Assembly: GCF_014635885.1 (NCBI RefSeq) | Contig: NZ_BMDR01000003.1 | Coordinates: forward strand, 124,001 to 188,000 | Length of the DNA: 64,000 nt | Source of the DNA: Acinetobacter vivianii | GTDB lineage: Bacteria; Pseudomonadota; Gammaproteobacteria; Pseudomonadales; Moraxellaceae | Direction: 5' to 3' | In this document: positions 55,885-64,000 of the stretch, one piece after another | Layout of the letters: every line of letters starts with the position of its first letter | Position numbering within the stretch: position 1 is the first letter of the stretch | Made by a program: the position numbers and the translations under genes | Notes under the pieces: generated by a model | Databases searched by the model: none | What the model was told of the DNA's origin: nothing | Seen by the model: only the letters and a program-made list of their open reading frames with translations

Positions 55885-56231
55885 CGTTTACAGGCCTAGC
55901 AAGAAGTAAAGATAGAGCGTCTGGATAACAATATAATATTTTTCAATATTTTAAATTGTCGTATCCAACATATAGAAACTCGGCAGAACAGCGCAAACCT
56001 GATGGTTTCAGGTTTGACTATCAGATACCTGCATTTTACATAGAAGCAGGCATGGGATAAAGCGTAGGTTAAAGATACTGTGATAACAAAATGTGTTTAA
56101 CCAATAAAATTCACTCTTAACTGAAAAATTATCATCAATTCTGATGCGGTAATTTTAAACGAAATATTTATATCTCAAAGCTGTATGCTATAGTACTGCA
56201 ACTAAATTTTGGCCTTTGTAGCGGAGCCGTA
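55885..56231. other. Divergent spacer between the D2HGDH-like gene and serA
   Basis: 347 nt without a gene. It holds an AAACCTGA / TCAGGTTT hairpin (55995-56015), which could be an operator or leader hairpin. The serA promoter candidate is given separately. Confidence 0.5.
56167..56194 (+). promoter_or_regulatory. serA: Candidate promoter of serA
   Basis: TATAGT (56189-56194) is a good -10; TTTATA (56167-56172) with a 16-nt spacer is a weak -35 (4 of 6). The leader would be about 30 nt. Confidence 0.5.
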
Positions 56232-57464
56232 ATGAGCCAACATCTATCACTACCTAAAGACAAAATCCGTTTCCTTCTGTTAGAAGGTGTGCATCAAAAT
56301 GCCATCGATACCTTAAATGCAGCGGGTTATACCAACATCGATTACCACAAAACTGCGCTTGAAGGCGAAGCTTTGAAAGAGGCTGTTAAAGACGCTCACT
56401 TCATTGGTATTCGTTCCCGTACACAATTGACTGAAGAAATCTTTGCAGCCGCGAACAAACTGATCGCGGTTGGCTGTTTCTGTATTGGTACAAACCAAGT
56501 CGATTTAAAAGCGGCAATGTCTCGTGGTATCCCAGTTTTCAATGCACCGTATTCAAATACACGTTCGGTTGCAGAATTGGTTCTTGCTGAAACGATTCTG
56601 TTGCTTCGTCGTGTACCTGAAAAATCGAAAGATACACATGCGGGCGGTTGGAATAAAGCTGCGGTGGGTTCGTTTGAAACTCGTGGTAAGACTTTGGGTA
56701 TCGTCGGTTACGGCTCGATCGGTTCACAACTTTCTGTATTGGCAGAAAGCTTAGGTATGAAAGTCATCTACTTTGATGCTGTGACTAAATTACCATTAGG
56801 TAATGCACGTCAAGTTGGCTCTTTAGATGAACTTTTAGAAACTGCGGATGTGGTGACTTTACACGTTCCAGATGTTCCATCTACGCGTAACTTCTTCAAG
56901 AAAGAACAGTTCGCGAAAATGAAAAAAGGCTCAATCTTCTTGAACGCAGCACGTGGTACTTGTGTTGTGATCGAAGACTTGGCTGACGCAATCAAATCAG
57001 GCCACATCGCTGGTGCAGCGGTTGACGTATTCCCGAAAGAACCAAAAGCAAATGGCGAAGAATTTCTGTCTCCACTCCGTGGCTTAGACAATGTGATCTT
57101 AACCCCGCACGTGGGTGGTTCAACGATGGAAGCGCAAGCAAACATCGGTTTAGAAGTTGCTGAAAAATTCGTTGCTTATTCAGACAAAGGTATGACGCTT
57201 TCTGCGGTGAACTTCCCAGAAATCGCATTGCCACTTTCTGATGGTCAGCACCGTTTGCTTCACATCCATAAAAACGTTCCGGGTGTGTTATCGAAGATCA
57301 ATACATTATTTGCTGAACAAGGGATCAACATCTCTGGTCAGTCTTTAATGACCAAAGGTGATATCGGTTACTTGGTGATGGATGTTGATGCATCTGCGTC
57401 TCAAGAAGCGCTTGATACATTGAACCACGTTGAAGGTACCATCCGCGTTCGCGTATTGTTCTAA
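56232..57464 (+). CDS. serA: D-3-phosphoglycerate dehydrogenase
   Basis: 410 residues, the same length as E. coli SerA. NAD site GIVGYGSIGSQL (near residue 156), catalytic NAARG and HVGGST, and a C-terminal ACT domain (HKNVPGVLSKINTLFAEQGINISGQSL), which confers serine feedback inhibition in this class. It makes 3-phosphohydroxypyruvate for serine synthesis. GCGGAG lies close to the ATG. Divergent from the D2HGDH-like gene. Confidence 0.97.
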   Translation: MSQHLSLPKDKIRFLLLEGVHQNAIDTLNAAGYTNIDYHKTALEGEALKEAVKDAHFIGIRSRTQLTEEIFAAANKLIAVGCFCIGTNQVDLKAAMSRGIPVFNAPYSNTRSVAELVLAETILLLRRVPEKSKDTHAGGWNKAAVGSFETRGKTLGIVGYGSIGSQLSVLAESLGMKVIYFDAVTKLPLGNARQVGSLDELLETADVVTLHVPDVPSTRNFFKKEQFAKMKKGSIFLNAARGTCVVIEDLADAIKSGHIAGAAVDVFPKEPKANGEEFLSPLRGLDNVILTPHVGGSTMEAQANIGLEVAEKFVAYSDKGMTLSAVNFPEIALPLSDGQHRLLHIHKNVPGVLSKINTLFAEQGINISGQSLMTKGDIGYLVMDVDASASQEALDTLNHVEGTIRVRVLF

Positions 57465-57483
57465 TCTCTGTCTTAGAGCAATC

Positions 57484-57518
57484 CAGAAAAAGCCACAGTT
57501 GATGCTGTGGCTTTTTTA
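57484..57518 (+). terminator. Terminator of serA
   Basis: A GAAAAAGCCACAG / CTGTGGCTTTTTT stem with a 6-nt loop, 21 nt after the stop. Confidence 0.92.
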
Positions 57519-57568
57519 TGGGCATTTGAATTATTATGTGAATATTATACTGAATGTAAAAAAATAAG

Positions 57569-58450
57569 ATGTCGAACCCTGTACTGAAAACACCTCTGCA
57601 TGCTTTATTGCTCCTGATGATTGCCATGTTATGTGTACAAGGCAGTGGTTCTTTAGCCAAAGTCCTGTTTCAAAGCTTTCCTGTGCTGACCGTCTCTGCC
57701 ATGCGCCTGTTTTTTGGTGCAATCATTCTGGCCATTATTTTTAAGATCTGGACCATTAATTTCAAAGTGGTTCGCTGGAAAGCCATTCTGACTTATGGCG
57801 TCGCCCTTGCAGGGATGAATGCCCTGTTCTATTTATCGCTTGAACGCTTACCTCTAGGTTTAGCTGTTGCCTTTGAATTTATCGGCCCCTTAAGTGTGGC
57901 GCTCTATCATGCTCGCCAAAAATACGATTTTATTTGGGTCGGCTGTGCCATTTTAGGTCTGGTCTTATTGTTTCCATTACAGCAAGCACAACAAGGTCTG
58001 GATCTCGTTGGGGTATTCTTTGCCGTGAGTGCGGGTGCGTGTTGGGCGCTGTATATTATTGCGGGGCAAAAGCCTTCGGGCATTTCCGGTAACCACACCG
58101 TCTGCTTAGGCATGTCGATTGGTATGCTCTGCTTACTGCCTTTTGCACTCTTTTCAGGGGCAATCGATCGGGTCTTTGAACTGCCAAATTTATATTATTT
58201 TATCGGGCTTGCGATACTCGCCAGTGCCTTACCCTTTACCTTAGAAATGATCGCCTTGCGCAGTTTAACTCCGCTTAGCTTCGGCACATTGATGAGTCTG
58301 GAACCCGCAGTGGCTGCCCTCTCAGGCTTTATCTTTCTGGGTGAAATGTTACTTTGGAATCAGTGGCTTGCTTTGGGTACGATTATCATTGCTTCGATTG
58401 GCTGTACCTTTACCACACAACATGCTCGACAGCAAAAAGAGGTGAAATAG
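57569..58450 (+). CDS. EamA-family (RhtA-like) transporter 1
   Basis: 293 residues with ten transmembrane helices in two EamA halves. Motifs such as LERLPLGLAVAFEFIGPLSVAL and SLEPAVAALSGFIFLGE fit the RhtA/YddG drug-metabolite exporters, some of which export threonine or homoserine. The ribosome site is poor; TATACT at 57546-57551 is a possible -10 that gives a very short leader. It is followed 53 nt later by a paralogue, probably by tandem duplication. Confidence 0.88.
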   Translation: MSNPVLKTPLHALLLLMIAMLCVQGSGSLAKVLFQSFPVLTVSAMRLFFGAIILAIIFKIWTINFKVVRWKAILTYGVALAGMNALFYLSLERLPLGLAVAFEFIGPLSVALYHARQKYDFIWVGCAILGLVLLFPLQQAQQGLDLVGVFFAVSAGACWALYIIAGQKPSGISGNHTVCLGMSIGMLCLLPFALFSGAIDRVFELPNLYYFIGLAILASALPFTLEMIALRSLTPLSFGTLMSLEPAVAALSGFIFLGEMLLWNQWLALGTIIIASIGCTFTTQHARQQKEVK

Positions 58451-58503
58451 AAAATGTTATTCCATCTCAAAAATAGCAATAACCAGCGCCTCGGATATCT
58501 CCC

Positions 58504-59361
58504 ATGAAAAATCTCCAGTTAGTCGCTGTGTTGTACATGGTTTTGTCCATGTTGTCTTATCAAATCAGTGCTTCATTCGCCAAGCAATTGATTGCCACAC
58601 TCGATCCACTCACAGTGACGATTTTAAGACTGTGTTTTGCCACCATTCTGGTTGCAGTCATGTTTCGTTCATGGAAAATCATTTCCAAATTAAAAGAACT
58701 CAAATGGCGTGATTTACTGTGTTATAGCGCTGCCTTATGCTGTATGAATATTCTGTTCTATACCTCTTTAGGCAAGCTTCCTCAAGGAATTGCTGTTGGT
58801 CTGGAATTTATTGGCCCGCTCGGTTTGGCGCTACTCTCGATTAAACAGCGCAGTGACTATATTTGGGTCGCATTTGCGATTTTAGGTATTGCTTTAATGG
58901 TGCCGTGGCATGATGCCAATGCGCAACATTTTTCCTATATCGGTGCGGCATGTGCATTGAGTGCAGGTTTCTTCTGGGCACTGTATATTTATTATGGACA
59001 TCGTGTGGTACAGCAAAATATCGGCATGCATGCGCTGACCATTGCGATTGGTTTATCCGCCCTGACCTTACTGCCTTTTGGTCTATGGAATAATGCTCCT
59101 GTACTTCTGGACACCCAATATTGGGGCAAAGCAATGGTCATTGCCCTATTGGCAACAGCGATACCTTATGCACTGGATTTAATGGCACTGAAACGTCTCA
59201 GCAAACTCAGTTATGGGACGCTTTCCAGTCTTGCGCCTGCACTTGCAGCTTTAGCAGGTCTGGTATTGTTACATGAGCGAATTAGCCTGATTCAATGGGT
59301 GGCTTTGGCTTGTATTATGGTCGCGTCGATTGGTGTCACGTTGCGTGGAGGGAAGACATAA
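58504..59361 (+). CDS. EamA-family (RhtA-like) transporter 2
   Basis: 285 residues with ten transmembrane helices. It is clearly related to the preceding gene (LGKLPQGIAVGLEFIGPLGLALLS, SSLAPALAALAGLVLLHERI), although many positions differ, so the duplication is old. The substrate is unknown. It lies 53 nt after the first copy and 36 nt before the LysR gene, on the same strand. Confidence 0.88.
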   Translation: MKNLQLVAVLYMVLSMLSYQISASFAKQLIATLDPLTVTILRLCFATILVAVMFRSWKIISKLKELKWRDLLCYSAALCCMNILFYTSLGKLPQGIAVGLEFIGPLGLALLSIKQRSDYIWVAFAILGIALMVPWHDANAQHFSYIGAACALSAGFFWALYIYYGHRVVQQNIGMHALTIAIGLSALTLLPFGLWNNAPVLLDTQYWGKAMVIALLATAIPYALDLMALKRLSKLSYGTLSSLAPALAALAGLVLLHERISLIQWVALACIMVASIGVTLRGGKT

Positions 59362-59397
59362 TTTTTTAAGGAAAGTCATTAGGAACTGGAGATTGAT

Positions 59398-60315
59398 ATG
59401 GAAATTGATGAAGAGCTCACCCTTAAAAAAATACAAATCTTCCTCGCTTTTATGCGCTGTGGAAATCTTTCCAAAACAGCAACTGAAATGCAGCTCAGCA
59501 ATGTCAGTGTTCATAAAGCCTTACACTCACTGGAAAGTGCCCTACGTTGTCCACTTTTTAAAAATGAAGGTCGTAATTTAATTCCATTAAAGAGCGCTTA
59601 TGTATTTGAAGAACGTGCGCAAAAAATCGTACAGGATATTTTTATTACGGTAAATAAAACCAGAGAAGCTGCGGGCTTTGCAGCCAAAGTTCTACATTTA
59701 GGTTCTCTTTATTCTTTAACCGTAAAGACGATTCCTAATGTGATTAGCGGACTTAAATTAAGACGTAGTGAACTCGATATTCAATTACTTCTTAGTTCCA
59801 ATCAGGATCTGGTGAAAAAGCTTAAAACGACGGAACTTGATGCCATTATTGTGGCACTCAATGAAACAACACAAGATGATGACTTTGAAATTTTGCCGAT
59901 GTTCTGTGATGATATTTTTTTAGCGGTAAATAAAGACTCTAAATATGCTGATTTTGAGGAAATTGATCTCAGTCTACTCAAAGAAGAGACCTTTTTGACT
60001 TTAACTCAGGGCTTTGCCACCCATAATGACAGTGATTTCATTTTTAAAAAAGCTGGTTTTTCACCTAAAGTTGCCTTACAACTCAATGATATTTTTACTT
60101 TAATCAGTATGGTTAGCTCAGGCGTTGGTTTTGCGCTTTTGCCCGGTCGTATTTCTGCGGTATATGAAAGCTCGGTTAAGCTCATTCCTTTAAAACAGCA
60201 ATACCATCTGCAACAGGAAATTGGGCTGGTATTTCTAAAAAGTAAGGAACGTGATCCCAATTTACTGGCATTAATTGCAGAGTGCCGTATGTTTGCTTCT
60301 CATGTGCAGAAATGA
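59398..60315 (+). CDS. mdcR: LysR-family regulator, probable MdcR
   Basis: 305 residues. The N-terminal winged helix (LTLKKIQIFLAFMRCGNLSKTATEMQLSNVSVHKALHSLESALRCPLF) has the LysR layout, and the effector domain follows. MdcR controls malonate decarboxylase operons, and this gene is adjacent to mdc genes, though here convergent with mdcM instead of divergent. GGAG lies 7 nt before the ATG. Name by context and length; the effector would be malonate. Confidence 0.82.
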   Translation: MEIDEELTLKKIQIFLAFMRCGNLSKTATEMQLSNVSVHKALHSLESALRCPLFKNEGRNLIPLKSAYVFEERAQKIVQDIFITVNKTREAAGFAAKVLHLGSLYSLTVKTIPNVISGLKLRRSELDIQLLLSSNQDLVKKLKTTELDAIIVALNETTQDDDFEILPMFCDDIFLAVNKDSKYADFEEIDLSLLKEETFLTLTQGFATHNDSDFIFKKAGFSPKVALQLNDIFTLISMVSSGVGFALLPGRISAVYESSVKLIPLKQQYHLQQEIGLVFLKSKERDPNLLALIAECRMFASHVQK

Positions 60316-60322
60316 ATGATAA

Positions 60323-60349
60323 GCAACTTATAACAAATGAATAAGTTGC
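60323..60349. terminator. Hairpin between mdcR and mdcM
   Basis: A perfect GCAACTTAT / ATAAGTTGC stem with a 9-nt loop lies between two converging genes. No T run, so factor-independent termination is uncertain. Confidence 0.45.
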
Positions 60350-60369
60350 AAATATTCATGCTTGATTAG

Positions 60370-61131
60370 TTATCCGAAAATTGCATTTACCGTGAGAAAA
60401 AAGACAGACGGGCCAAGTAAACAGCCAAGACCTGTATAAAAGGTTGCCACCAATGCACCATAAGGAACTAATCGGACATCTGTACCTGCCAATCCTGCGG
60501 CTGTACCACTGGTTGTGCCAGCCAGCCCACCAAAGACCATGGCTGAACGTGGACTTTTTAGATACATGAATTTTGCAAGGAGTGGTGTACCGACCATAAA
60601 GAACACCGATTTGATCAGGCCTATTGCAATAGAAAGCGCGATCACATCGGAACTTGCACCAATGGCTGTTCCTGTGATTGGACCCACAATATAAGTCATA
60701 GCGCCTGCGCCAATCGTTGTCATGGAAATCGGATCTCGATATCCCATAACCCATGCAACCATTACACCAATTACAAAAGGAACAATACAGCCAAGCGTGA
60801 GTGCAATCAGGCCAATTTTTCCTGCTTTTTTGACTTCTTTAACATCCACTTCAAATGCAGTCGATGCAATTGCCAGATCACGGATCATTGCACCACCCAA
60901 CAGTGCAAAGCCAGAGAAAATAGCAATATCAGAAATTCCTTTTGTACCTTGTGTATAGACGCCTGCAAAATACGCCACCACAAGTCCTAAAGTAATGGCG
61001 ATTGCCGAGCTTTGCAGTTTTCCTTTGGTCAAATATTTTGACAGCAGATGGGATACAAACATCATCAAACCTGTGACCGCAAGTGCAGTCACCAAAGCAT
61101 TTTTTGTAAATACCGTAATTAACTCGTCCAT
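60370..61131 (-). CDS. mdcM: Malonate transporter subunit MdcM (MadM)
   Basis: 253 residues with about eight transmembrane helices. The opening and blocks such as GTKGISDIAIFSGFALLGGAMIRDLAIASTAFEVDVKE and SMTTIGAGAMTYIVGPITGTAIGASSDVIALSIAIGLIKSVFFMVGTPLLAKFMYLKSPRSAMVFGGLAGTTSGTAAGLA fit MadM. With MadL it forms a sodium- or proton-coupled malonate importer. AAGGAC lies 7 nt before the ATG; it is 39 nt after mdcL. Confidence 0.93.
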   Translation of the reverse strand: MDELITVFTKNALVTALAVTGLMMFVSHLLSKYLTKGKLQSSAIAITLGLVVAYFAGVYTQGTKGISDIAIFSGFALLGGAMIRDLAIASTAFEVDVKEVKKAGKIGLIALTLGCIVPFVIGVMVAWVMGYRDPISMTTIGAGAMTYIVGPITGTAIGASSDVIALSIAIGLIKSVFFMVGTPLLAKFMYLKSPRSAMVFGGLAGTTSGTAAGLAGTDVRLVPYGALVATFYTGLGCLLGPSVFFLTVNAIFG

Positions 61132-61170
61132 TGTTTAAGTCCTTTTGTTATTCATTATCGTGAGGATTAT

Positions 61171-61572
61171 TTATGCTGCTTTTTCAGTGCCTTCTATTGT
61201 CCATTCATAGGTTTCATAATCACCACTTAATCGATTTAAATGGCGAATAACCAGCACCGTCCCAATCAGGGAAGTAATAGAAACGATCAGTCCCAACATA
61301 CCGCCAGATAACGCTGCAACCACATTTTGCCCTGCCGACATCGCTACCACAATTGGAATATACATGCCAGACCAATATAAGATTCCAAACTGTGTCACCT
61401 GTGGTAAATAACCTTTTTTTGCTAATAATTCTTTAGCGAGAATCAAAAGAATCATAGAGATGGCAACACCACCCACATTGGCTTTTACCCCGATAAGGAC
61501 ACCTAAGGTATTGCCAAGATAATCACCGAGTAAATGGCAAATCGCTAAAATTGCTGTTCCATATATAATCAT
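61171..61572 (-). CDS. mdcL: Malonate transporter subunit MdcL (MadL)
   Basis: 133 residues, four transmembrane helices, with the MadL pattern NVGGVAISMILLILAKELLAKKG and YWSGMYIPIVVAMSAGQNVVAALSGG. It pairs with MdcM in malonate uptake. Small hydrophilic C-terminus. 41 nt after mdcH. Confidence 0.93.
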   Translation of the reverse strand: MIIYGTAILAICHLLGDYLGNTLGVLIGVKANVGGVAISMILLILAKELLAKKGYLPQVTQFGILYWSGMYIPIVVAMSAGQNVVAALSGGMLGLIVSITSLIGTVLVIRHLNRLSGDYETYEWTIEGTEKAA

Positions 61573-61613
61573 TGTAAATCCCTCATATCCTTGGATTACT
61601 TAAATTTTTTAAA

Positions 61614-62558
61614 TCATATTCCCATAGAAATCTGATTTTCCTGTTCTTTTTGCATTGCCATTCGAATGCTATCTATACGCGTTCCCTGAAATGACAATAC
61701 AGTTCCTTCTTGAAAAGTTCGACGTGCAAGTGTCGTCAGTACCGTTCCCGGTAAAGCTTCAATCTGTAATCTGACACCTCGTTCCCATGCCGCCTGAATA
61801 GTGCTTTCCCAATCTACAGTGCGACTCATATTAAAAGCCAAGTCATCACCAATCTGTTCTGGCCTGCCAAGTGTACGCGCCGTTGTACCACTTAAATAAC
61901 GTATTTTAGGCTGCTTTAAAGTCACTCCCTCCATAGACACTGCAAGTTGCTTTGCTTGCTGACTTAATAATTCACAGTGCGATGGCACCGATACATCTAA
62001 TTTTTTTGCCACAACGCCTTGTTGCTTCGCCAAAACTGCAACTTGGTTCATGGCCTCAAAGCGACCTGAAATAACGATCTGGTTATGTGCATTAATATTG
62101 GCGACAAAAACCTGTGGCGTTATTTCATAAACTTGTTTCACCCACTTCTCAACAGATGTGCGATCTGTACCTATTAATGCGGTCATGCCATATCCTGTTG
62201 GATAGGCGTTTTGCATAAGTTCACCACGATAGGCAACCAAACGAACAGCATCTTCATAGGCTAAAACGCCTGCTACAACTGCTGCCGACCAAGCACCAAT
62301 CGATAGACCCGCGACATAATCAGGCATTAATTTTTCAGCCGTTAATAGCGCTGAACTCAACACACCTGAAATCAGTAAACATAGCTGTACTGAACGTGTC
62401 GATTGCAATGCAGCCGAGCTGTCCAACAACAAGACATCTTCTTTAAGTGCATCCGATGCACGCTCAAGGTATTCTTTAACCAGAGCCGTTTGTGGCAGGT
62501 CGTGCAGCATATTGCTTCTTTGCACTCCCTGTCCTGGATATACCCAAATCGAAGCCAT
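61614..62558 (-). CDS. mdcH: Malonate decarboxylase epsilon subunit (malonyl transacylase) MdcH
   Basis: 314 residues, FabD-like. The PGQGVQRSNML start and the nucleophile motif GLSIGAW (Ser86) mark an acyltransferase; the usual GHSxG has Leu in place of His, as in MdcH. The His partner lies in VPSHCELL. MdcH loads malonyl onto the acyl-carrier subunit's thiol. 12 nt after mdcG. Confidence 0.93.
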   Translation of the reverse strand: MASIWVYPGQGVQRSNMLHDLPQTALVKEYLERASDALKEDVLLLDSSAALQSTRSVQLCLLISGVLSSALLTAEKLMPDYVAGLSIGAWSAAVVAGVLAYEDAVRLVAYRGELMQNAYPTGYGMTALIGTDRTSVEKWVKQVYEITPQVFVANINAHNQIVISGRFEAMNQVAVLAKQQGVVAKKLDVSVPSHCELLSQQAKQLAVSMEGVTLKQPKIRYLSGTTARTLGRPEQIGDDLAFNMSRTVDWESTIQAAWERGVRLQIEALPGTVLTTLARRTFQEGTVLSFQGTRIDSIRMAMQKEQENQISMGI

Positions 62559-62570
62559 GATATCTATTCC

Positions 62571-63179
62571 CTAATTCCATGGGTTTTCTACTAAAACAGC
62601 ACCATCAGGACGCTTCAATAAAACTTTTACACGATTCCCAGCCCACTCTTTTAACGCCAGACCACCTTTTGGCAGTTGTAGCTGTATATCTACATTCAGC
62701 CCTGCTTGCTGAAAATCTTCGAGTAGCTCAATCGCCTGATTTTTGGCAAAAGGCTGTTCGGCTCGAATCAACAAATCGATATCGCTGTGCTGAGTGACGG
62801 TTTCAATGCCTGTTGCCAGTTCAAAACCGAAACTTCCTGTATATCCCCAATACCCTGAAAAACTTTTCATGATGTTAGAAATGCTCTGTAAACGTTCTGC
62901 CAAGTGTTTAAAGTGACTGGTATTTACTTGAGTCAGTGCTTCGGGTTTAAGCTGTCTTGTAATGGCAGATCGTGGCATTTGCGTTGCATATCGTTGATGA
63001 CGGAATTGCCCTCTTACACCCACCGCGACCTGATCTACAGAGGTCATTGCCCGTCGAACGACAACAGGATCGCCTCGTAGCAAAACCTCTTTCACCCAAA
63101 GCGGAGCATCATCAGCCAAACAACTGACCGTCATGCCCCACAGTAAATCATGGGCTTCCAGCTCAAGTTTCATGACCAT
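62571..63179 (-). CDS. mdcG: Phosphoribosyl-dephospho-CoA transferase MdcG
   Basis: 202 residues. MdcG attaches the 2'-(5''-phosphoribosyl)-3'-dephospho-CoA cofactor to the acyl-carrier subunit MdcC. The middle (GSFGFELATGIETVTQHSDIDLLIR) holds a nucleotidyltransferase-like GSxG...DxD motif. The start (63179 or 63173) overlaps the mdcE stop, so the two are coupled. Confidence 0.92.
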   Translation of the reverse strand: MVMKLELEAHDLLWGMTVSCLADDAPLWVKEVLLRGDPVVVRRAMTSVDQVAVGVRGQFRHQRYATQMPRSAITRQLKPEALTQVNTSHFKHLAERLQSISNIMKSFSGYWGYTGSFGFELATGIETVTQHSDIDLLIRAEQPFAKNQAIELLEDFQQAGLNVDIQLQLPKGGLALKEWAGNRVKVLLKRPDGAVLVENPWN

Positions 63180-63997
63180 TGCTCACGCAATAATTCACGC
63201 ACCTGTTTAGACATCTGACGATTTTGTCCGTGAAGTCTTTGTTCCAGCCCTCTGGACGGCTCAGCATGAATCTCTTTAAATGCTTGTTCTACAGCCAGCT
63301 TTGCCAATGAAAGATCATTCACTGTTGGTTGCTCTGGATTCTCAACCGATAAAAGTTGAGACAACAAACCAAGCGTTGCATAGCTCTCAATGTCATAGGC
63401 CATTGGAGGAATGCTTGATGCCAATTGCTCTAACTCATCAACCGACCGCAAAGTAACGCGTGCAGCAGATTCTTTACCCATTGCATGCACCATAACACCT
63501 GAATCTTTTAAGGCAATAATACGATTGGCTTGGTAACCATGCGCCAAGAAAGCACCCGACATTGACTTACCAACCAATAAACTGACAATAGGATGTCCTG
63601 CTAATCTGGCTCTGGCATAGCGATCTACGGCACCCGCTAAAGCTTGATGGATACCCAGCAATTCTTCACGGCGTCCATAAGCCTGACTTGGAACATCCAC
63701 CAGACATAAAATACCGCGTTTCGTTTCAGCATTTGCATCAGTCTGAATCACGTCATCGACCGCCTTTGCCAAACTCCAACCTTCCAGCAATCCAACTTCA
63801 CCTTGTCTTGCACGCGGGAACAGATTATTACTATCTGGAACAACAGCAATTACCCGTAGTGCTTGTTGACCGATCTGACCATCCGCAACCAAAACAGAAG
63901 CAGGAAAGCCTTCAACTACCTTAAAATCTTGCGTAAAAGCCTTAAACCAATCTGCACCTCGAGTAGATGCTTTTAATGTATCAACGGCGATATTCAT
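63170..63997 (-). CDS. mdcE: Malonate decarboxylase gamma subunit MdcE
   Basis: 275 residues, complete, with the start ATG only 3 nt from the window edge. MdcE is one of the two carboxyltransferase-like subunits (with MdcD) that decarboxylate malonyl-S-ACP. Blocks: DSNNLFPRARQGEVGLLEGW, DVPSQAYGRREELLGIHQALAGAVDRYARARLAGHPIVSLLVGKSMSGAFLAHGYQANRIIAL. The upstream genes (mdcD, C, A and so on) should lie to the right on the minus strand. Confidence 0.95.
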   Translation of the reverse strand: MNIAVDTLKASTRGADWFKAFTQDFKVVEGFPASVLVADGQIGQQALRVIAVVPDSNNLFPRARQGEVGLLEGWSLAKAVDDVIQTDANAETKRGILCLVDVPSQAYGRREELLGIHQALAGAVDRYARARLAGHPIVSLLVGKSMSGAFLAHGYQANRIIALKDSGVMVHAMGKESAARVTLRSVDELEQLASSIPPMAYDIESYATLGLLSQLLSVENPEQPTVNDLSLAKLAVEQAFKEIHAEPSRGLEQRLHGQNRQMSKQVRELLREQWS

Positions 63998-64000
63998 GCT

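Noticed and set aside
58841-59134. 97-residue antisense ORF in the second EamA gene
   Set aside because: Shadow frame with no recognisable features.

Overview
The window looks like chromosomal DNA of an Acinetobacter species (Moraxellaceae, Gammaproteobacteria). This rests on the AT-rich base composition, a CraA-type chloramphenicol exporter, an MlaD with the long loop typical of Acinetobacter, the mdc malonate decarboxylase genes, and many small Acinetobacter-type lipoproteins. No rRNA, tRNA, insertion sequence, prophage or CRISPR array was seen. All calls come from reading the sequence; no database search was run.

Layout. 1-8.0 kb: 3' half of plsB, a periplasmic binding protein, an SDR enzyme divergent from recG-comF, a NUDIX/LOG pair and corA. 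8.1-12 kb: a SUFU-like orphan gene and the mlaFEDCB operon for phospholipid trafficking. 12.3-18 kb: a DEAD-box RNA helicase with a long Arg-rich repeat tail and a structured leader, suhB, and dxs. 18.1-21.9 kb: ribA, an Imm22-like orphan gene, hemF, a histidine phosphatase and aroE. 21.9-29.4 kb: a large lipoprotein, an acyl-CoA dehydrogenase, an NlpE-like lipoprotein, a PspC protein, an HPP-CBS membrane protein and an LprI-like protein. 29.5-31.6 kb: a two-gene radical-SAM/DUF4130 putative DNA repair module. 31.8-35 kb: glyQS. 35-46.6 kb: an accessory-like stretch with LEA/hydrophilin-like small proteins, a Baeyer-Villiger-type flavoprotein, an exported subtilase with a small membrane-anchored partner, an alpha/beta hydrolase, two methyltransferases, a membrane-anchored Holliday-resolvase-like protein and an orphan ParA. 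46.9-52.9 kb: an AI-2E family permease, sodC, craA, lipoproteins, and the mdaB-ygiN quinone pair. 53-54.4 kb: a very AT-rich AbiH phage-defence gene. 54.5-57.5 kb: a D-2-hydroxyglutarate dehydrogenase-type flavoprotein divergent from serA. 57.6-64 kb: two EamA exporters, an MdcR-type LysR regulator and the distal mdc genes (E, G, H, L, M in transcription order).

How genes fit together. mlaFEDCB is one translationally coupled operon. D2HGDH probably removes the D-2-hydroxyglutarate that SerA can make as a by-product. MdaB and YgiN form a quinone reductase/quinol monooxygenase pair. The mdc genes encode acyl transfer, cofactor transfer and malonate uptake for a decarboxylase whose remaining genes lie beyond the right edge. 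The least-understood units are the radical-SAM/DUF4130 pair, the AbiH gene, the orphan immunity-like genes, the subtilase with its small partner, and the LEA-like secreted proteins.
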